Counted from the stretch's first letter, positions 15,179-24,388 are shown. The stretch: 54,993 nucleotides of DNA from Mycobacterium sp. IS-1496 (GCF_001499995.1 NZ_LQIU01000030.1:1-54993); one strand, 5' to 3'. Made by a program: numbers and translations. Notes: generated from the sequence alone by a model not told the origin.

Positions 15179-15772
15179 ATGAGCACACCTGCAACGCCGC
15201 GGAACGGTTCGAAGCGCGCTGCCGACACCGATCGAATTCAGGTCGCGCAGTTGCTCACCGATGCCGCGGCGCAGGGACGCCTGCAGATGTCCGAGTACGA
15301 GAGCCGTCTGACCAAGGCCTACGCCGCCCAGACCTACGACGAACTCGCCTCGTTGAGCGCCGACCTGCCGGGCGCGATGACCACACCGCGCGGTACCGGA
15401 CCGTGCCGGCCTGCACCGTCGACGGTGCTGCTGGCGATCATGAGCGGATTCGAGCGACGCGGCCGGTGGAACGTCCCGTGTCGGCTCACCACCCTGGCGT
15501 TCTTCGGTGGCGGGGTCGTCGACTTGCGCTACGCGGACTTCACCGCACCCGAGGTGGACATCCGGGCGTACTCGGTGTTCGGCGGTCAGACGATCCTGGT
15601 GCCGCCGGAGGTGAACGTCGATCTGCGCGGCGTCGCGGTGATGGGATCGTTCGACCACCGCGTCACCGGTGACGGCACGCCCGGCGCACCGTGTGTGCGG
15701 ATCGGCGGTTTCGCGCTGTGGGGCAGCGTCGCCGTCAAACGCAAGAAGCGCAAGCAGGCCGCCGCCGGTTAA
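15179..15772 (+). CDS. DUF1707 protein with LiaF-like C-terminal domain
   Basis: The 197-residue protein has an N-terminal DUF1707 domain (DTDRIQVAQLLTDAAAQGRLQMSEYESRL, in pieces DRIQVAQLL and LQMSEYESRL). A beta-rich C-terminal part has repeating hydrophobic strands (VVDLRYADF, EVDIRAYSVFGGQTILVPP, VNVDLRGVAVMGSF) typical of LiaF-like envelope-stress proteins. It ends in a basic tail, KRKKRKQ. The ATG at 15179 was chosen because homology starts there; upstream in-frame codons add only weak sequence. It resembles Rv0966c. Its stop overlaps the stop of the convergent gene by three bases. Confidence 0.82.
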   Translation: MSTPATPRNGSKRAADTDRIQVAQLLTDAAAQGRLQMSEYESRLTKAYAAQTYDELASLSADLPGAMTTPRGTGPCRPAPSTVLLAIMSGFERRGRWNVPCRLTTLAFFGGGVVDLRYADFTAPEVDIRAYSVFGGQTILVPPEVNVDLRGVAVMGSFDHRVTGDGTPGAPCVRIGGFALWGSVAVKRKKRKQAAAG

Positions 15773-17163
15773 TCCGTCTCGGAGTCGGTCGAGTCGTTCT
15801 CGCTGACGTTCTTCGTCGCCGCCGACGCGCCGTCGGTCACCTTCTTGACCACGTCGTTCAACCGGTCGGTGAACCGCTGTCCGGGCTTGTTCTTCGCGGG
15901 CGTCTCGGTCGCCGTTTGGCCGTCGTCATTGCCCTCGTCGTCGGGCAGGACGTCTTCTTCTGCGCTCTTGTCGGCGAGCTCGGCCGTCGACCGCTCCGTC
16001 GCCGGCTCAGTCGGCTGGTCGACGAGCGTCGACAGCACCGGCAGCGTGCCCGCTTCCTCGACGGGTTTGGTCACGAAGTTCGTCGGCTGGGAGAAGTCCT
16101 CCTGCGCGGTCTTCGCACCCGCGGTCAATCCGTCGTCGACCGAATCCGGTACGCCGCCCAGGGCCAGCAGCGACGAACCGGGCTGCATGGGCCGCGGGAC
16201 GGTGGGGTCGACCGGTATCGCCGGGTTGTCCTCCATACCCAGGCCGTCGGCGTAGCCGGCGTTGACCAGTTCGGTCAGGGTGGGCTCGAGCGCATCGGCC
16301 ACGATATCCCCGCCGGGCAGCAGCCGCAGCGGGCGGACCAGGGGCAGCCCGTCGGACTCGAAGGTCACGTAGGTGGTGGTGCCGTCCACCGGAATCGGGT
16401 CGCCGACGGGCTCACCATTGGCATCCAGAATGTAGTGGTAGTGCTGGACCGTGGGGTCTTTCGCTTCCGCGAGGATGTCATCTGGCACGACCGCGGTCTG
16501 CTGCGCTCCGTAGCCGTAGAGGTAGGCGACCAGGCTGTTGCCGAGGGCGAACGGGTTGAGCGGGTCGACAGGGGCGCTCGAGTTGATGTTGTACTCGTAC
16601 GCGACATCCAGCACCGGCACACCCGTATCGGTCGGCGTGGGCGCGGCCGAGGTCAGCAGCAGCGGTGCGAACGGTGAATACGTGGTCCAGAAGCCACCGC
16701 CTGCGCGGTTGGCGTTGTTGTCGAGAATGACCAGCTCGATGTCGTTCAGGGCCGGATCGTCGTTCTCTGCGAGAATTCCCAGCGCCGTTCCGGTCTGGCC
16801 GGCGCCCCAGCCGGACGAGAGGACGACGATGCCGTCCGGATCGTCGTCGGCGGCGCTGATCGCGTCCGCGATGCCCTGCGGGCCCAGGAAGAACGGGACG
16901 ATCTGCTGTTCGCCGTAGCCGTCGTCGGCGTAGTCGTTGCCGTAATACGTCGTCCCCGCGAAGATCTGCGACGTCGAATTGGCTGGCGTGATCAGCGCGA
17001 TCAGGTCGACCGACGGAGCGACGGCCGTCGTCGCGCCCGTCATCAACGCCGACGACAGGCCGGTGGCGCCGACCGCGGCCGCGGCGAGCCCACCCGGGGC
17101 CATGAGCCGCGCGACCGATGATCGACGTCCGGATGCTGCGCGCAGGGCGCGGTGCTTCGCCAT
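15769..17163 (-). CDS. Secreted PE-PPE-domain protein lacking the catalytic serine (paralogue 1)
   Basis: A 464-residue exported protein. An Arg-rich head and hydrophobic stretch (about 18-49) form a signal peptide. There is no PE or PPE head. The body matches the PE-PPE alpha/beta-hydrolase domain, notably TTYVTFESDGLPLVRPLRLL and LTELVNAGYADG. Where active members have GYSQS, this protein has SSGWGAG (116-122), so Ser is replaced by Gly. The usual His is Tyr (VAYLYGYG). The tail from about 340 is acidic and low-complexity. It is probably a non-catalytic cell-surface protein. The ATG at 17163 is chosen over a longer frame because the signal peptide follows it directly. Confidence 0.85.
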   Translation of the reverse strand: MAKHRALRAASGRRSSVARLMAPGGLAAAAVGATGLSSALMTGATTAVAPSVDLIALITPANSTSQIFAGTTYYGNDYADDGYGEQQIVPFFLGPQGIADAISAADDDPDGIVVLSSGWGAGQTGTALGILAENDDPALNDIELVILDNNANRAGGGFWTTYSPFAPLLLTSAAPTPTDTGVPVLDVAYEYNINSSAPVDPLNPFALGNSLVAYLYGYGAQQTAVVPDDILAEAKDPTVQHYHYILDANGEPVGDPIPVDGTTTYVTFESDGLPLVRPLRLLPGGDIVADALEPTLTELVNAGYADGLGMEDNPAIPVDPTVPRPMQPGSSLLALGGVPDSVDDGLTAGAKTAQEDFSQPTNFVTKPVEEAGTLPVLSTLVDQPTEPATERSTAELADKSAEEDVLPDDEGNDDGQTATETPAKNKPGQRFTDRLNDVVKKVTDGASAATKNVSENDSTDSETD

Positions 17164-17233
17164 GTGAATCCCCTCGAATGACCGGCGATCCGTCCCGCGG
17201 GCTCCCCACTTCCTCACCGGACGGCGTGAATTG

Positions 17234-17249
17234 AGCAAACGGTAGCGCA
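17234..17249 (-). promoter_or_regulatory. Promoter element shared by the two PE-PPE paralogues (copy 1)
   Basis: On the minus strand the element reads TGCGCTACCGTTTGCT, 71 bases upstream of the start codon. The other paralogue has TGCGCTATTGTTTGCT at nearly the same distance. The variable centre forms TANNGT, which fits a -10 box inside a conserved context, so co-transcription control by one sigma factor or regulator is likely. Confidence 0.5.
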
Positions 17250-17348
17250 GCCCACAGAAGATCAACAGAGGTGAACGCGAACAGGAAATGCGGTGTGCGC
17301 GAAGTCAAATAAATCGCCGGCCGCCGCAACGCCACAGACCGGGTGTGG

Positions 17349-18677
17349 CTACTCCGTCGTGTCGTCGGCGTCCGCGGCCGGTTCGGACGTTTCGGCCTCG
17401 TCCTTCGAGCCGGTGTCCCGCGTGCTCGCCTTCTTCGACGTCGGATTCGTCAACTGCTTGATCGTGTTCCTGATGACGGTGCCGACGTGGTTCGACCGCC
17501 GTGTCCGCGGAGCGGTGGACTGCGCGGCGTCGGTGTCCGCGTCGAGCTCCTCCACGGGCGCGGACAGTTCTTCGGTCTCCGGCTCCACAGTCGCCGTGAC
17601 GGTCTGCCTGCGGTTGTTGTCCGGATCGGCGAGGTTGCGCAGGAACGTCGCGGTCTCCCGCGGTGTGGGCAGCAGCGCGGCGGGCCGGTAGACGTCCGGA
17701 TCGGCCAGCGGGTCGTTGCCCGGGTAGCCGAAATTGACGATGTCGATCAGGGGATCCTCGATGGCGTCGGCGAACCTCTTGCCGGCCTCTCCGCCGTAGG
17801 TGCGCAACGGCTGGAGCAACGGCAGGCCGTCGCGGCGGTAGCTGATGTAGGTGGTCTGGCCGACCTGTTTCACGACGACGGTCTCGCCGGAGTCGAGCAC
17901 CACCGTCGTGTCCTCACCGCCCTCGATCGAGGCCCGGCAGATGCTGTCGCACTCGGCGTCGGTGAGGTCGAGTTCGCCGTCCGCGGTGACCGGCAGGTCG
18001 ACGTCGTTCTGGTTCAGCCGGTTGTCGAAATAGGTCGCCAACGAGTTCGCCATCGCGAACGGGTTGAGCACGTAGGCCGGGGTGTTGCCGTTGATGTCGT
18101 ACTCGTAGCCGACGTCGACGACCTGCGCGCCCGGCGATGTGGGTGTCGGCAACGGGTTCACGCCGATGACCGCGAACACCGGGTAACGGGTGCCGAAGCC
18201 GCCGTTGGGCCGTGCCACGCTGTTGTCGAGGACGTAGACGGCGTTGGTGGCGACGTCGTCGTCGCCGCCGGTCGCGTCGAGATAGGTGAGCAGCAGGCTG
18301 ACGTTGGCCGCACCCCAGCCGGAGGACATCACGATGTTGTCCTCGTCGGTGCGCGCGCGGAGCGCGTCGTAGACCCCGAACGGCCCGGTGAAGAAGTTCA
18401 CCGTGATCTGGTCGCGCCCCTCGGCGAACATGCCGCCGTAGAAGTCCTCGATCCCGGCCCCGGTCGGATTGGTCGAACTGCCCTCGGTGATCAGAGCCGA
18501 CAGCTCGTACATCGACGAGGCGACGGTCTCCGGGCTCACCACTGCGACACCGCCCGCGGTGGCGACGCTCGCGACGATGACACCGCTCAACGCGGCGGGC
18601 AGCGCCGCCCGGCGAAGGCGTCCCCGCGGGGTGCCCTCAGCGCTCCGTCGACACGGCCGGACGCGGTGGTTCGCCAT
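17349..18677 (-). CDS. Secreted PE-PPE-domain protein lacking the catalytic serine (paralogue 2)
   Basis: A 442-residue paralogue of the preceding protein, with a signal peptide (about 20-48). The body shares LDN-NGGF, PTPTSPG, VVDVGYEYDINGNTPAYVLNPF and TTYISYRRDGLPLLQPLR. The nucleophile region again reads SSGWGAA (118-124) with Gly for Ser, and the His position is changed (LATYFDNRL). Unlike paralogue 1 it has an inserted cysteine pair (AECDSIC) that may form a disulphide. The tail is charged. The two genes are 185 bases apart in the same direction, each with its own similar promoter element. Confidence 0.85.
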   Translation of the reverse strand: MANHRVRPCRRSAEGTPRGRLRRAALPAALSGVIVASVATAGGVAVVSPETVASSMYELSALITEGSSTNPTGAGIEDFYGGMFAEGRDQITVNFFTGPFGVYDALRARTDEDNIVMSSGWGAANVSLLLTYLDATGGDDDVATNAVYVLDNSVARPNGGFGTRYPVFAVIGVNPLPTPTSPGAQVVDVGYEYDINGNTPAYVLNPFAMANSLATYFDNRLNQNDVDLPVTADGELDLTDAECDSICRASIEGGEDTTVVLDSGETVVVKQVGQTTYISYRRDGLPLLQPLRTYGGEAGKRFADAIEDPLIDIVNFGYPGNDPLADPDVYRPAALLPTPRETATFLRNLADPDNNRRQTVTATVEPETEELSAPVEELDADTDAAQSTAPRTRRSNHVGTVIRNTIKQLTNPTSKKASTRDTGSKDEAETSEPAADADDTTE

Positions 18678-18740
18678 CGATTCCCCTCAGGAGACGGTCC
18701 GCCACGGGCCTTCCCCCACCCGACCGGACGCTGCAAAGTC

Positions 18741-18756
18741 AGCAAACAATAGCGCA
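18741..18756 (-). promoter_or_regulatory. Promoter element shared by the two PE-PPE paralogues (copy 2)
   Basis: TGCGCTATTGTTTGCT on the minus strand, 64 bases upstream of the second paralogue's ATG. It matches copy 1 at 14 of 16 positions while neighbouring intergenic bases are mostly unrelated. Confidence 0.5.
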
Positions 18757-18779
18757 CAACGCCCGGAAGTGCGTAGAAG

Positions 18780-20768
18780 TCACCGCCGACGGCGTGAGGT
18801 GAGGTAGTCGCCGACCACGGCGGCACCGAGTCCGTCGAGGTCGGGCTCCACCACCCGGCCCTGCACCCGCCGGGCCACCTGGTCGATGAAGCGGGCCAGG
18901 CCGGGATCGCTGCCCAAGCGGAAGATCGTGACCTGCGCGCCGAGGCGGGCGACTTCGTCGAAACCGCGCACGGTGTGGGCGATGGTCCGGGGATGCGGCG
19001 GATAGTCGAAGAACACCTGGGCTCCGTTGCCACCCGCTCCGAAGTCCTCGAGGTGGGCGGTCGGCTCACCGTCGGTCACCACCAGCACCACTGGTTGGGC
19101 GTTCGGATGCCGACGCAGGTGCCGGGTGGCCAGGGCCAGCGCGTGGTGCAGGTTGGTGCCCTGTTCGTAGACGCCCTCCAACCCGGTCAGTTCGGCGGCG
19201 CTGACCGTCCTGGCGTACCGGCCGAACGCGACGATCTGCAGTGCGTCGGAGCGGAATCGGGTGCTCACCAGGTGGTTGAGCGCCAGCGCGGTCCGCTTCA
19301 TCGGCAGCCACCGGTTCTCCATCACCATCGAGAACGAGGTGTCCACGAGCAGCGCCACCGCCGCCTGCGTCCTGGTCTCGGTTTCGGAGATCTCCACGTC
19401 ATCGACGGTGATGCCGACCGGGATCTCCCGCATCCCCGTCCCGCTCTGCCGCAGCACGGCATTGGTCAGGGTGCGGGTGACGTTCCACGGTTCGGTGTCC
19501 CCGAACTGCCAGGCCCGCGTCGCGCCGGTCAGCTCGCCCGCGGCCCCGGCCCGCCGGGTGTCGCGTTCGCCGTGCCGGCCCGAGAGTTGTTGGGCCACAT
19601 CGCGCAACGCGGCCTGGCCGAGCTGGCGCATGGCCTTCGGCGAGAGCCGCCATTTGCCGTCGGACCCGCGGTCGAGGAAACCCTGGTTCATCAGAGCGCG
19701 TTCGAGTTCGGCCAGCGTCCGCGCGTCGACGGCCGCCTGGTCGCCGAGCTGACGGGCCAGGGCGTCGAGGTCGACGTCGTCCATCGAGGCGCCCGCGTAG
19801 CTCTGCGACAGCTGTTCGGCGAGCTGTTCGAGCTCACCGATGTCGGCGAGCGCCTGCGCACCCTCCCCCATCCCCAGCGGGTTGTCGCCGGAGAACTCCG
19901 ACGAACCCGTCCAGTCCTCTCCCGGCCGCGCGGCCTGCAGGTGCGAGTCGAGCCGGTTGAGCGCGTTCATCAGCGACGGCGATCCGAACGCCTGCTGCGC
20001 CAACGCATCCAGTTCGGCGCGCTGGTCGGGTGAGAGGCTGTTGCGGAACCGCTGCGCGGCCGCCGCGCGTTTGGCCAGCGAGTCGAGCAGTTCCTCGACG
20101 TTGCGCGGGTTCTCCGGGAAGAACTCCCCGTGCTTGGCCATGAAGTCATCGAAGTCTTGTTGCGAATCCTTCCCCTGGGCGTGTTTGTCGAGCAGCTCGT
20201 TGAGGTCGTCGAGCATGTCGTTGACGCGCCGGCGATCCTCGTCGGTGGCGTTCTCCAGCGCCTCCTTCATGCCCGCGAAGCGCTGGTCGAGCATCTCGCG
20301 GCCGAGCAGATCCTTGATCTGGTCGTACTTCTCGCGCGCTTCGGGGCTGCGCCACTGGTAGTCGGACAACTCCTGGACGGCCTTGGCGGGCGACGGGGAC
20401 AGCGACTCGATCTGCATCTCGGAGAATCGCGCGTCGTCGTCGAGGGCGCGGGCGAGTTCCTTGCGTTCGGCGAGCACGGCCTCGTCGAGCAGCTTCTTGA
20501 TCTCCTGCAGGGTGCCGTCGAGGTTGTTGCGGGCCAACAGTTCCCGACGGCGCCGGTTGGCCTCGGCGGCCAGCCGGTCGGCGCCGCGCATGTTCTTGGT
20601 ACCGCGCCGCAACAGCTCGGACAGGGCGCGCCGGGGTGAGCTGCCCTCCATCACGTCCTCGCCGATCTGCTCGAGCGCCTCGCGCAGATCGACCGGCGGG
20701 GCCAGCGGATCCGGCCCGCCGGTGTAGCGGGAGTACTTCGACGACCGGCCGTGGCCGCGTTCAGCCAT
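18780..20768 (-). CDS. VWA-domain protein, partner of the AAA+ ATPase
   Basis: A 662-residue protein resembling Rv0959 and the BchD/CoxE-like subunits that work with MoxR/chelatase-type ATPases. A long helical, charged region (about 25-440) is followed by a von Willebrand A domain with the metal site Asp476-Thr-Ser478-Phe-Ser480 (LLVDTSFSM) and a later VVTDGEP. No signal peptide or membrane segment is seen. The ATG at 20768 overlaps the ATPase stop by eight bases, so the two are co-translated and very likely form one complex. The metal or protein target is unknown. Confidence 0.88.
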   Translation of the reverse strand: MAERGHGRSSKYSRYTGGPDPLAPPVDLREALEQIGEDVMEGSSPRRALSELLRRGTKNMRGADRLAAEANRRRRELLARNNLDGTLQEIKKLLDEAVLAERKELARALDDDARFSEMQIESLSPSPAKAVQELSDYQWRSPEAREKYDQIKDLLGREMLDQRFAGMKEALENATDEDRRRVNDMLDDLNELLDKHAQGKDSQQDFDDFMAKHGEFFPENPRNVEELLDSLAKRAAAAQRFRNSLSPDQRAELDALAQQAFGSPSLMNALNRLDSHLQAARPGEDWTGSSEFSGDNPLGMGEGAQALADIGELEQLAEQLSQSYAGASMDDVDLDALARQLGDQAAVDARTLAELERALMNQGFLDRGSDGKWRLSPKAMRQLGQAALRDVAQQLSGRHGERDTRRAGAAGELTGATRAWQFGDTEPWNVTRTLTNAVLRQSGTGMREIPVGITVDDVEISETETRTQAAVALLVDTSFSMVMENRWLPMKRTALALNHLVSTRFRSDALQIVAFGRYARTVSAAELTGLEGVYEQGTNLHHALALATRHLRRHPNAQPVVLVVTDGEPTAHLEDFGAGGNGAQVFFDYPPHPRTIAHTVRGFDEVARLGAQVTIFRLGSDPGLARFIDQVARRVQGRVVEPDLDGLGAAVVGDYLTSRRRR

Positions 20769-22143
20769 AGACGGTTTCGCCTTCGCCGGAGACCTTGTCG
20801 ATCCGCTTCGCCAGGTACAGCGCTTCGAGCGCCAACTCGACGGCGGCGGCCCGCTCACCGTCGGTCTGCGCGTCCAGCCGGGTCGCGATCGCGTCGATGA
20901 CGGGAAGGTCCGGCAGCGCGGCGAGGACGTCCTTCGCGGACACCCGCTCACCGGTCGTCACCGGGGATCCCTCCTCGACCGCGGCCACCAGCGGTCCCAC
21001 GTCGAGACCGCCCAGCAACCGCTGCGCGGTGTCGGCGGTGGCGCGGCGCAGCAGGTGTTCGAGCACCGCCTGCTCGCGGCCCTCCTCACCGGATTCGAAC
21101 TCCAGCTTGCCGCGCAGGACGTCGATGACGGTGCCGAGGTCGACCACGCGGGCGACCGGCTCCTGCTCCCCGAGGATCGTCGACCGGTGTCGCGCGGCCG
21201 CCGCGACGGTCTCGGCCGCGGCGATCGCGAACCGCGCGGAGACACCCGAACGCTGGTCGACCGACTGCGATTCGCGCAGGTTGCGCGCGAAGCGGGCGAG
21301 GATCTGCAGCAGGTATTCGGGCACGGACGCCGCGAGCTGCGCCTCCTGGGTGATGACGCCGACCTCGGCGTCGAGCCGCAGCGGATAGTGCGTGCGGATC
21401 TCCGCGCCGAACCGGTCCTTGAGCGGGGTGATGATGCGGCCGCGGTTGGTGTAGTCCTCCGGGTTCGCGCTGGCGACGACGAGCACGTCGAGCGGCAGCC
21501 GCAGCGTGTAGCCGCGGACCTGGATGTCGCGCTCCTCCATCACGTTGAGCATCGACACCTGGATCCGCTCGGCGAGGTCGGGCAGCTCGTTGACGGCAAC
21601 GATGCCGCGGTGGGCGCGCGGGATCAGACCGTAGGCGATGGTCTCCGGGTCGCCGAGGCTGCGGCCCTCGGCCACCTTGATCGGGTCGATGTCGCCGACC
21701 AGGTCGGCCACGCTGGTGTCGGGGGTGGCGAGCTTCTCGGTGTACCGCTCGCTGCGGTGCCGCCACGCCACCTTCAGGTCGTCGCCGGAGTCGGCGACCC
21801 GCCGGATCGACTCCGGGGTGATGGGGCTGTACGGGTGCTCGCCGAGTTCCGAACCCTCGATGACGGGCGTCCACTCGTCGAGCAGCCCGGTCAGCGCGCG
21901 CAGCAGCCGGGTCTTGCCCTGGCCCCGCTCACCGAGCAGCACGATGTCGTGTCCGGCGATCAGCGCCCGCTCGAGTTGCGGGATCACCGTGTCCTCGAAA
22001 CCCAGGATCCCGGGCCACATATCGCGGCCTTCGGCCAGTCCGGCCAGCAGGTTCTCCTGGATTTCCTGTTTGACGCCCCGCTCGCGATGACCGGAGGCGC
22101 GTAGCTCACCGACGGTCCGGGGCAGATCATGGGGTTGGGTCAC
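20761..22143 (-). CDS. MoxR/Mg-chelatase-like AAA+ ATPase
   Basis: A 460-residue AAA+ protein with Walker A GERGQGKT (71-78), Walker B region GIVAVNELPDL, a conserved ASANPEDYTNRGRIITPLKDRF sensor segment, and an arginine-rich C-terminal lid domain. It resembles Rv0958. Together with the downstream VWA protein it forms a chelatase-like or MoxR-like remodelling pair. Such pairs insert metals or mature large enzymes, but no client is visible here. The start is ATG, 88 bases from the SulP gene stop. Confidence 0.9.
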   Translation of the reverse strand: MTQPHDLPRTVGELRASGHRERGVKQEIQENLLAGLAEGRDMWPGILGFEDTVIPQLERALIAGHDIVLLGERGQGKTRLLRALTGLLDEWTPVIEGSELGEHPYSPITPESIRRVADSGDDLKVAWRHRSERYTEKLATPDTSVADLVGDIDPIKVAEGRSLGDPETIAYGLIPRAHRGIVAVNELPDLAERIQVSMLNVMEERDIQVRGYTLRLPLDVLVVASANPEDYTNRGRIITPLKDRFGAEIRTHYPLRLDAEVGVITQEAQLAASVPEYLLQILARFARNLRESQSVDQRSGVSARFAIAAAETVAAAARHRSTILGEQEPVARVVDLGTVIDVLRGKLEFESGEEGREQAVLEHLLRRATADTAQRLLGGLDVGPLVAAVEEGSPVTTGERVSAKDVLAALPDLPVIDAIATRLDAQTDGERAAAVELALEALYLAKRIDKVSGEGETVYG

Positions 22144-22231
22144 CTCTCCACGCTACGACTGCGCGGCGGATGCGGCACCGCTTCCCCCGTGAGCGAACAA
22201 TGACGGCTGGGCCGCCTCCGGGTCCGTCGAC

Positions 22232-23869
22232 CTAGGACGCGGGTACCGCGACGTGGGTTCGGGCGTGCGCGATCGCATCGTCGAGCGACTCCATGAGGTG
22301 GTTCTCGTGCCGCAGCGAGTCGAGCACGCCCACGCTGGTGATCATGGTGAGGTGTTCGGGGCGCACCCCCTTGATGATCACCGTGATGCCGCGGGCTTCC
22401 AGTTCGGCGGCGATCTCGGCCAGTGTCCGGGCGCCGGTGGCGTCGAGCATGCCGAGTTGTGACATCCGGATGATGACGACGCGGATCGCGTCGGGCCGGC
22501 CGCCGAGAACCTCGGTGATCGCCCCGGAGATGCGCTCGGCGGCGCCGAAGAACATCGCCCCGTCCAGACGTAGCAGGGCGATGTGTTCGTCGCCGTCGCG
22601 GCGCGGACCGGGCAGCTCCTCGCGGCTGACGCTGCTGCGGCCGGCCAGGTTCCGCAGCGCGAAGAACGCCGCGGCGAGCACACCGATCATCACCGCCTCG
22701 ATCAGGTCGAAGCTGACCGTGATCACCGCGGTCACCACGAATGTCAGCGCGTCGGAACGACCCGACCGCAGTATCGACCGGACCGTGGCCGCCGAGATCA
22801 TCCGGAACGACGTCACCATGAGTACACCCGCCAACGCGGCCAGGGGAATCTGCGAGACCGGGCCGCTGAGCAGGTAGACCACCCCGAGCAGGACGACGGA
22901 GTGCACGATCGCGGCGACGCGGGTCCGCGCACCCGAACGGACGTTGACCGCGGTCCTGGCGATAGCGCCGGTCGCGGGCATCCCGCCGAACACCCCGGAG
23001 GCGACCGACGCCAGCCCCTGACCGAGCAGTTCACGGTCGGGGTGGTACGGGCCGGTCGGCGACATCGTCGCCGCGACACGCGCCGACAGCAGCGATTCGA
23101 TGGCGGCCAGTGCGGCGACGGTGACCGCCGCGCCCAGCAGCGTGCGCAGCGAATCCACGTCGAGCGTCGGCAGCATCGGTGCCGGCAGCTGCGACGGCAG
23201 TTCACCGATCGCCGCGACGGGCACGTGCAGCGCGCTCACGGCGATGGTCGCGCCGACGACCGCGAGCAGCGATGCCGGTGCTCCGGGGCGCAGCCGGGGC
23301 AGCGCGATCATCACCACGGCCACGAAGCCGACGACGGCCAGCGTGCGCGCGGCGGCAGACCAGTCGGTGTGGGTCAGCACGTGCAGCGCAGCCGGGATCG
23401 TGCGCTGACCGGCGGGGGTGGGGACGCCGAGCGCGGCGGGCAGTTGCTGGGCGAAGATGATCACCGCGATGCCGAGGGTGAACCCCTCGATCACCGGCCA
23501 CGGGATGAAGGTGACCGTCCGGCCGAGGCCCGCGATCCCGCAGCCCGCGACGAGCGCGCCGGCGACCACCGTCACGAGCGCGACACTGCCGAGGCCGTGG
23601 GCGGCGACGATGGGCGCCAGCACGACGGCCATCGCGCCGGTGGGTCCCGAGACCTGGACGTGGGAACCCCCGAACACCGCGGCCACCACCCCGGCGACGA
23701 CGGCGGTGATGAGACCGGCCGCCGCGCCGACCCCGGAGCTGATGCCGAAGGCCAGTGCGAGCGGGAGTGCGACGACGCCGACGGTGACCCCCGCCGTCAG
23801 GTCGCGCCGCCAGGAGCGCGGCAGGTCGGCGTAGTCGGATCGGCGGGGCAGCAACCGTGCGGGGTTCAC
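22232..23869 (-). CDS. SulP-family anion transporter with STAS domain
   Basis: A 545-residue inner-membrane transporter of the sulfate/bicarbonate permease family. The N-terminal transport domain has many membrane helices, with motifs ALPLALAFGISSG and SGPTGAMAVVLAP. A C-terminal STAS domain (about 427-545) contains the nucleotide-loop motif MLDATGAR. The GTG start overlaps the stop of the ArsR regulator (GTGA), so the pair is one operon. The anion cannot be read from sequence; bicarbonate or sulfate are family possibilities. Confidence 0.9.
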   Translation of the reverse strand: MNPARLLPRRSDYADLPRSWRRDLTAGVTVGVVALPLALAFGISSGVGAAAGLITAVVAGVVAAVFGGSHVQVSGPTGAMAVVLAPIVAAHGLGSVALVTVVAGALVAGCGIAGLGRTVTFIPWPVIEGFTLGIAVIIFAQQLPAALGVPTPAGQRTIPAALHVLTHTDWSAAARTLAVVGFVAVVMIALPRLRPGAPASLLAVVGATIAVSALHVPVAAIGELPSQLPAPMLPTLDVDSLRTLLGAAVTVAALAAIESLLSARVAATMSPTGPYHPDRELLGQGLASVASGVFGGMPATGAIARTAVNVRSGARTRVAAIVHSVVLLGVVYLLSGPVSQIPLAALAGVLMVTSFRMISAATVRSILRSGRSDALTFVVTAVITVSFDLIEAVMIGVLAAAFFALRNLAGRSSVSREELPGPRRDGDEHIALLRLDGAMFFGAAERISGAITEVLGGRPDAIRVVIIRMSQLGMLDATGARTLAEIAAELEARGITVIIKGVRPEHLTMITSVGVLDSLRHENHLMESLDDAIAHARTHVAVPAS

Positions 23870-24288
23870 GAGTCGGACCGCAGCGGAGGCAGCGACGCCA
23901 ACGTGTCGAGCCGGGCCCGCTGGGTGTCGAGCGTGTCGGCCAGAAAGGTTCGCGCGATCACCAGCAGTTCGCGGATCTTCGGGTGGGCGAGCCGGTAGTA
24001 GACCGCGTTGCCGCTGCGGTGGGCGCTGACGACGTGGTGGCGTTTCAGCACGGCCAGGTGCTGCGACAGCACGGTGGGTTCGATGTCGATCTCGGCGAGC
24101 ATGTCGCTGACCGGGGTGGGCCGGTCGGCGGCGCTGAGCACCTCGAGGATGCGGATCCGCGCGGGGTGGGCCAGCGCCTTGAAGAGATTCGCCTTGATCT
24201 CGTAGAGCGGCTGATCGGGCTGATCGACGTAACGGTTGGGCACTGCGGCGCCTTCGGTGGGAGCGGTTGATCGATTGATGGATTGCAC
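23866..24288 (-). CDS. ArsR-family repressor
   Basis: A 140-residue winged-helix regulator with the ArsR core LFKALAHPARIRILEVLS (36-52), recognition helix PTVLSQHLAVLK (71-82) and wing SGNAVYYRL. It has no Cys pair, so classical thiol metal sensing is unlikely. The first 28 residues vary in this family. The GTG at 24288 is used, with a second GTG at 24243 possible. It probably represses itself and the coupled SulP transporter through the inverted repeat immediately upstream. Confidence 0.87.
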   Translation of the reverse strand: MQSINRSTAPTEGAAVPNRYVDQPDQPLYEIKANLFKALAHPARIRILEVLSAADRPTPVSDMLAEIDIEPTVLSQHLAVLKRHHVVSAHRSGNAVYYRLAHPKIRELLVIARTFLADTLDTQRARLDTLASLPPLRSDS

Positions 24289-24291
24289 GAA

Positions 24292-24307
24292 TACTCAATT
24301 CAGAGTA
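24292..24307 (-). promoter_or_regulatory. Probable ArsR operator
   Basis: TACTC-AATTCA-GAGTA is an inverted repeat with perfect 5-base arms, starting four bases before the arsR start codon and near its expected promoter. Position and symmetry fit an autoregulatory site. It could also affect the divergent kinase gene, which starts at 24389. Confidence 0.4.
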
Positions 24308-24388
24308 GCGGTTGTCTCGGCTGCTTCACCCGCCTGCGGCGGTGATCATCGTCACGAGCAAACCGCACCGGGCCGGTAGTCTGCGCCC

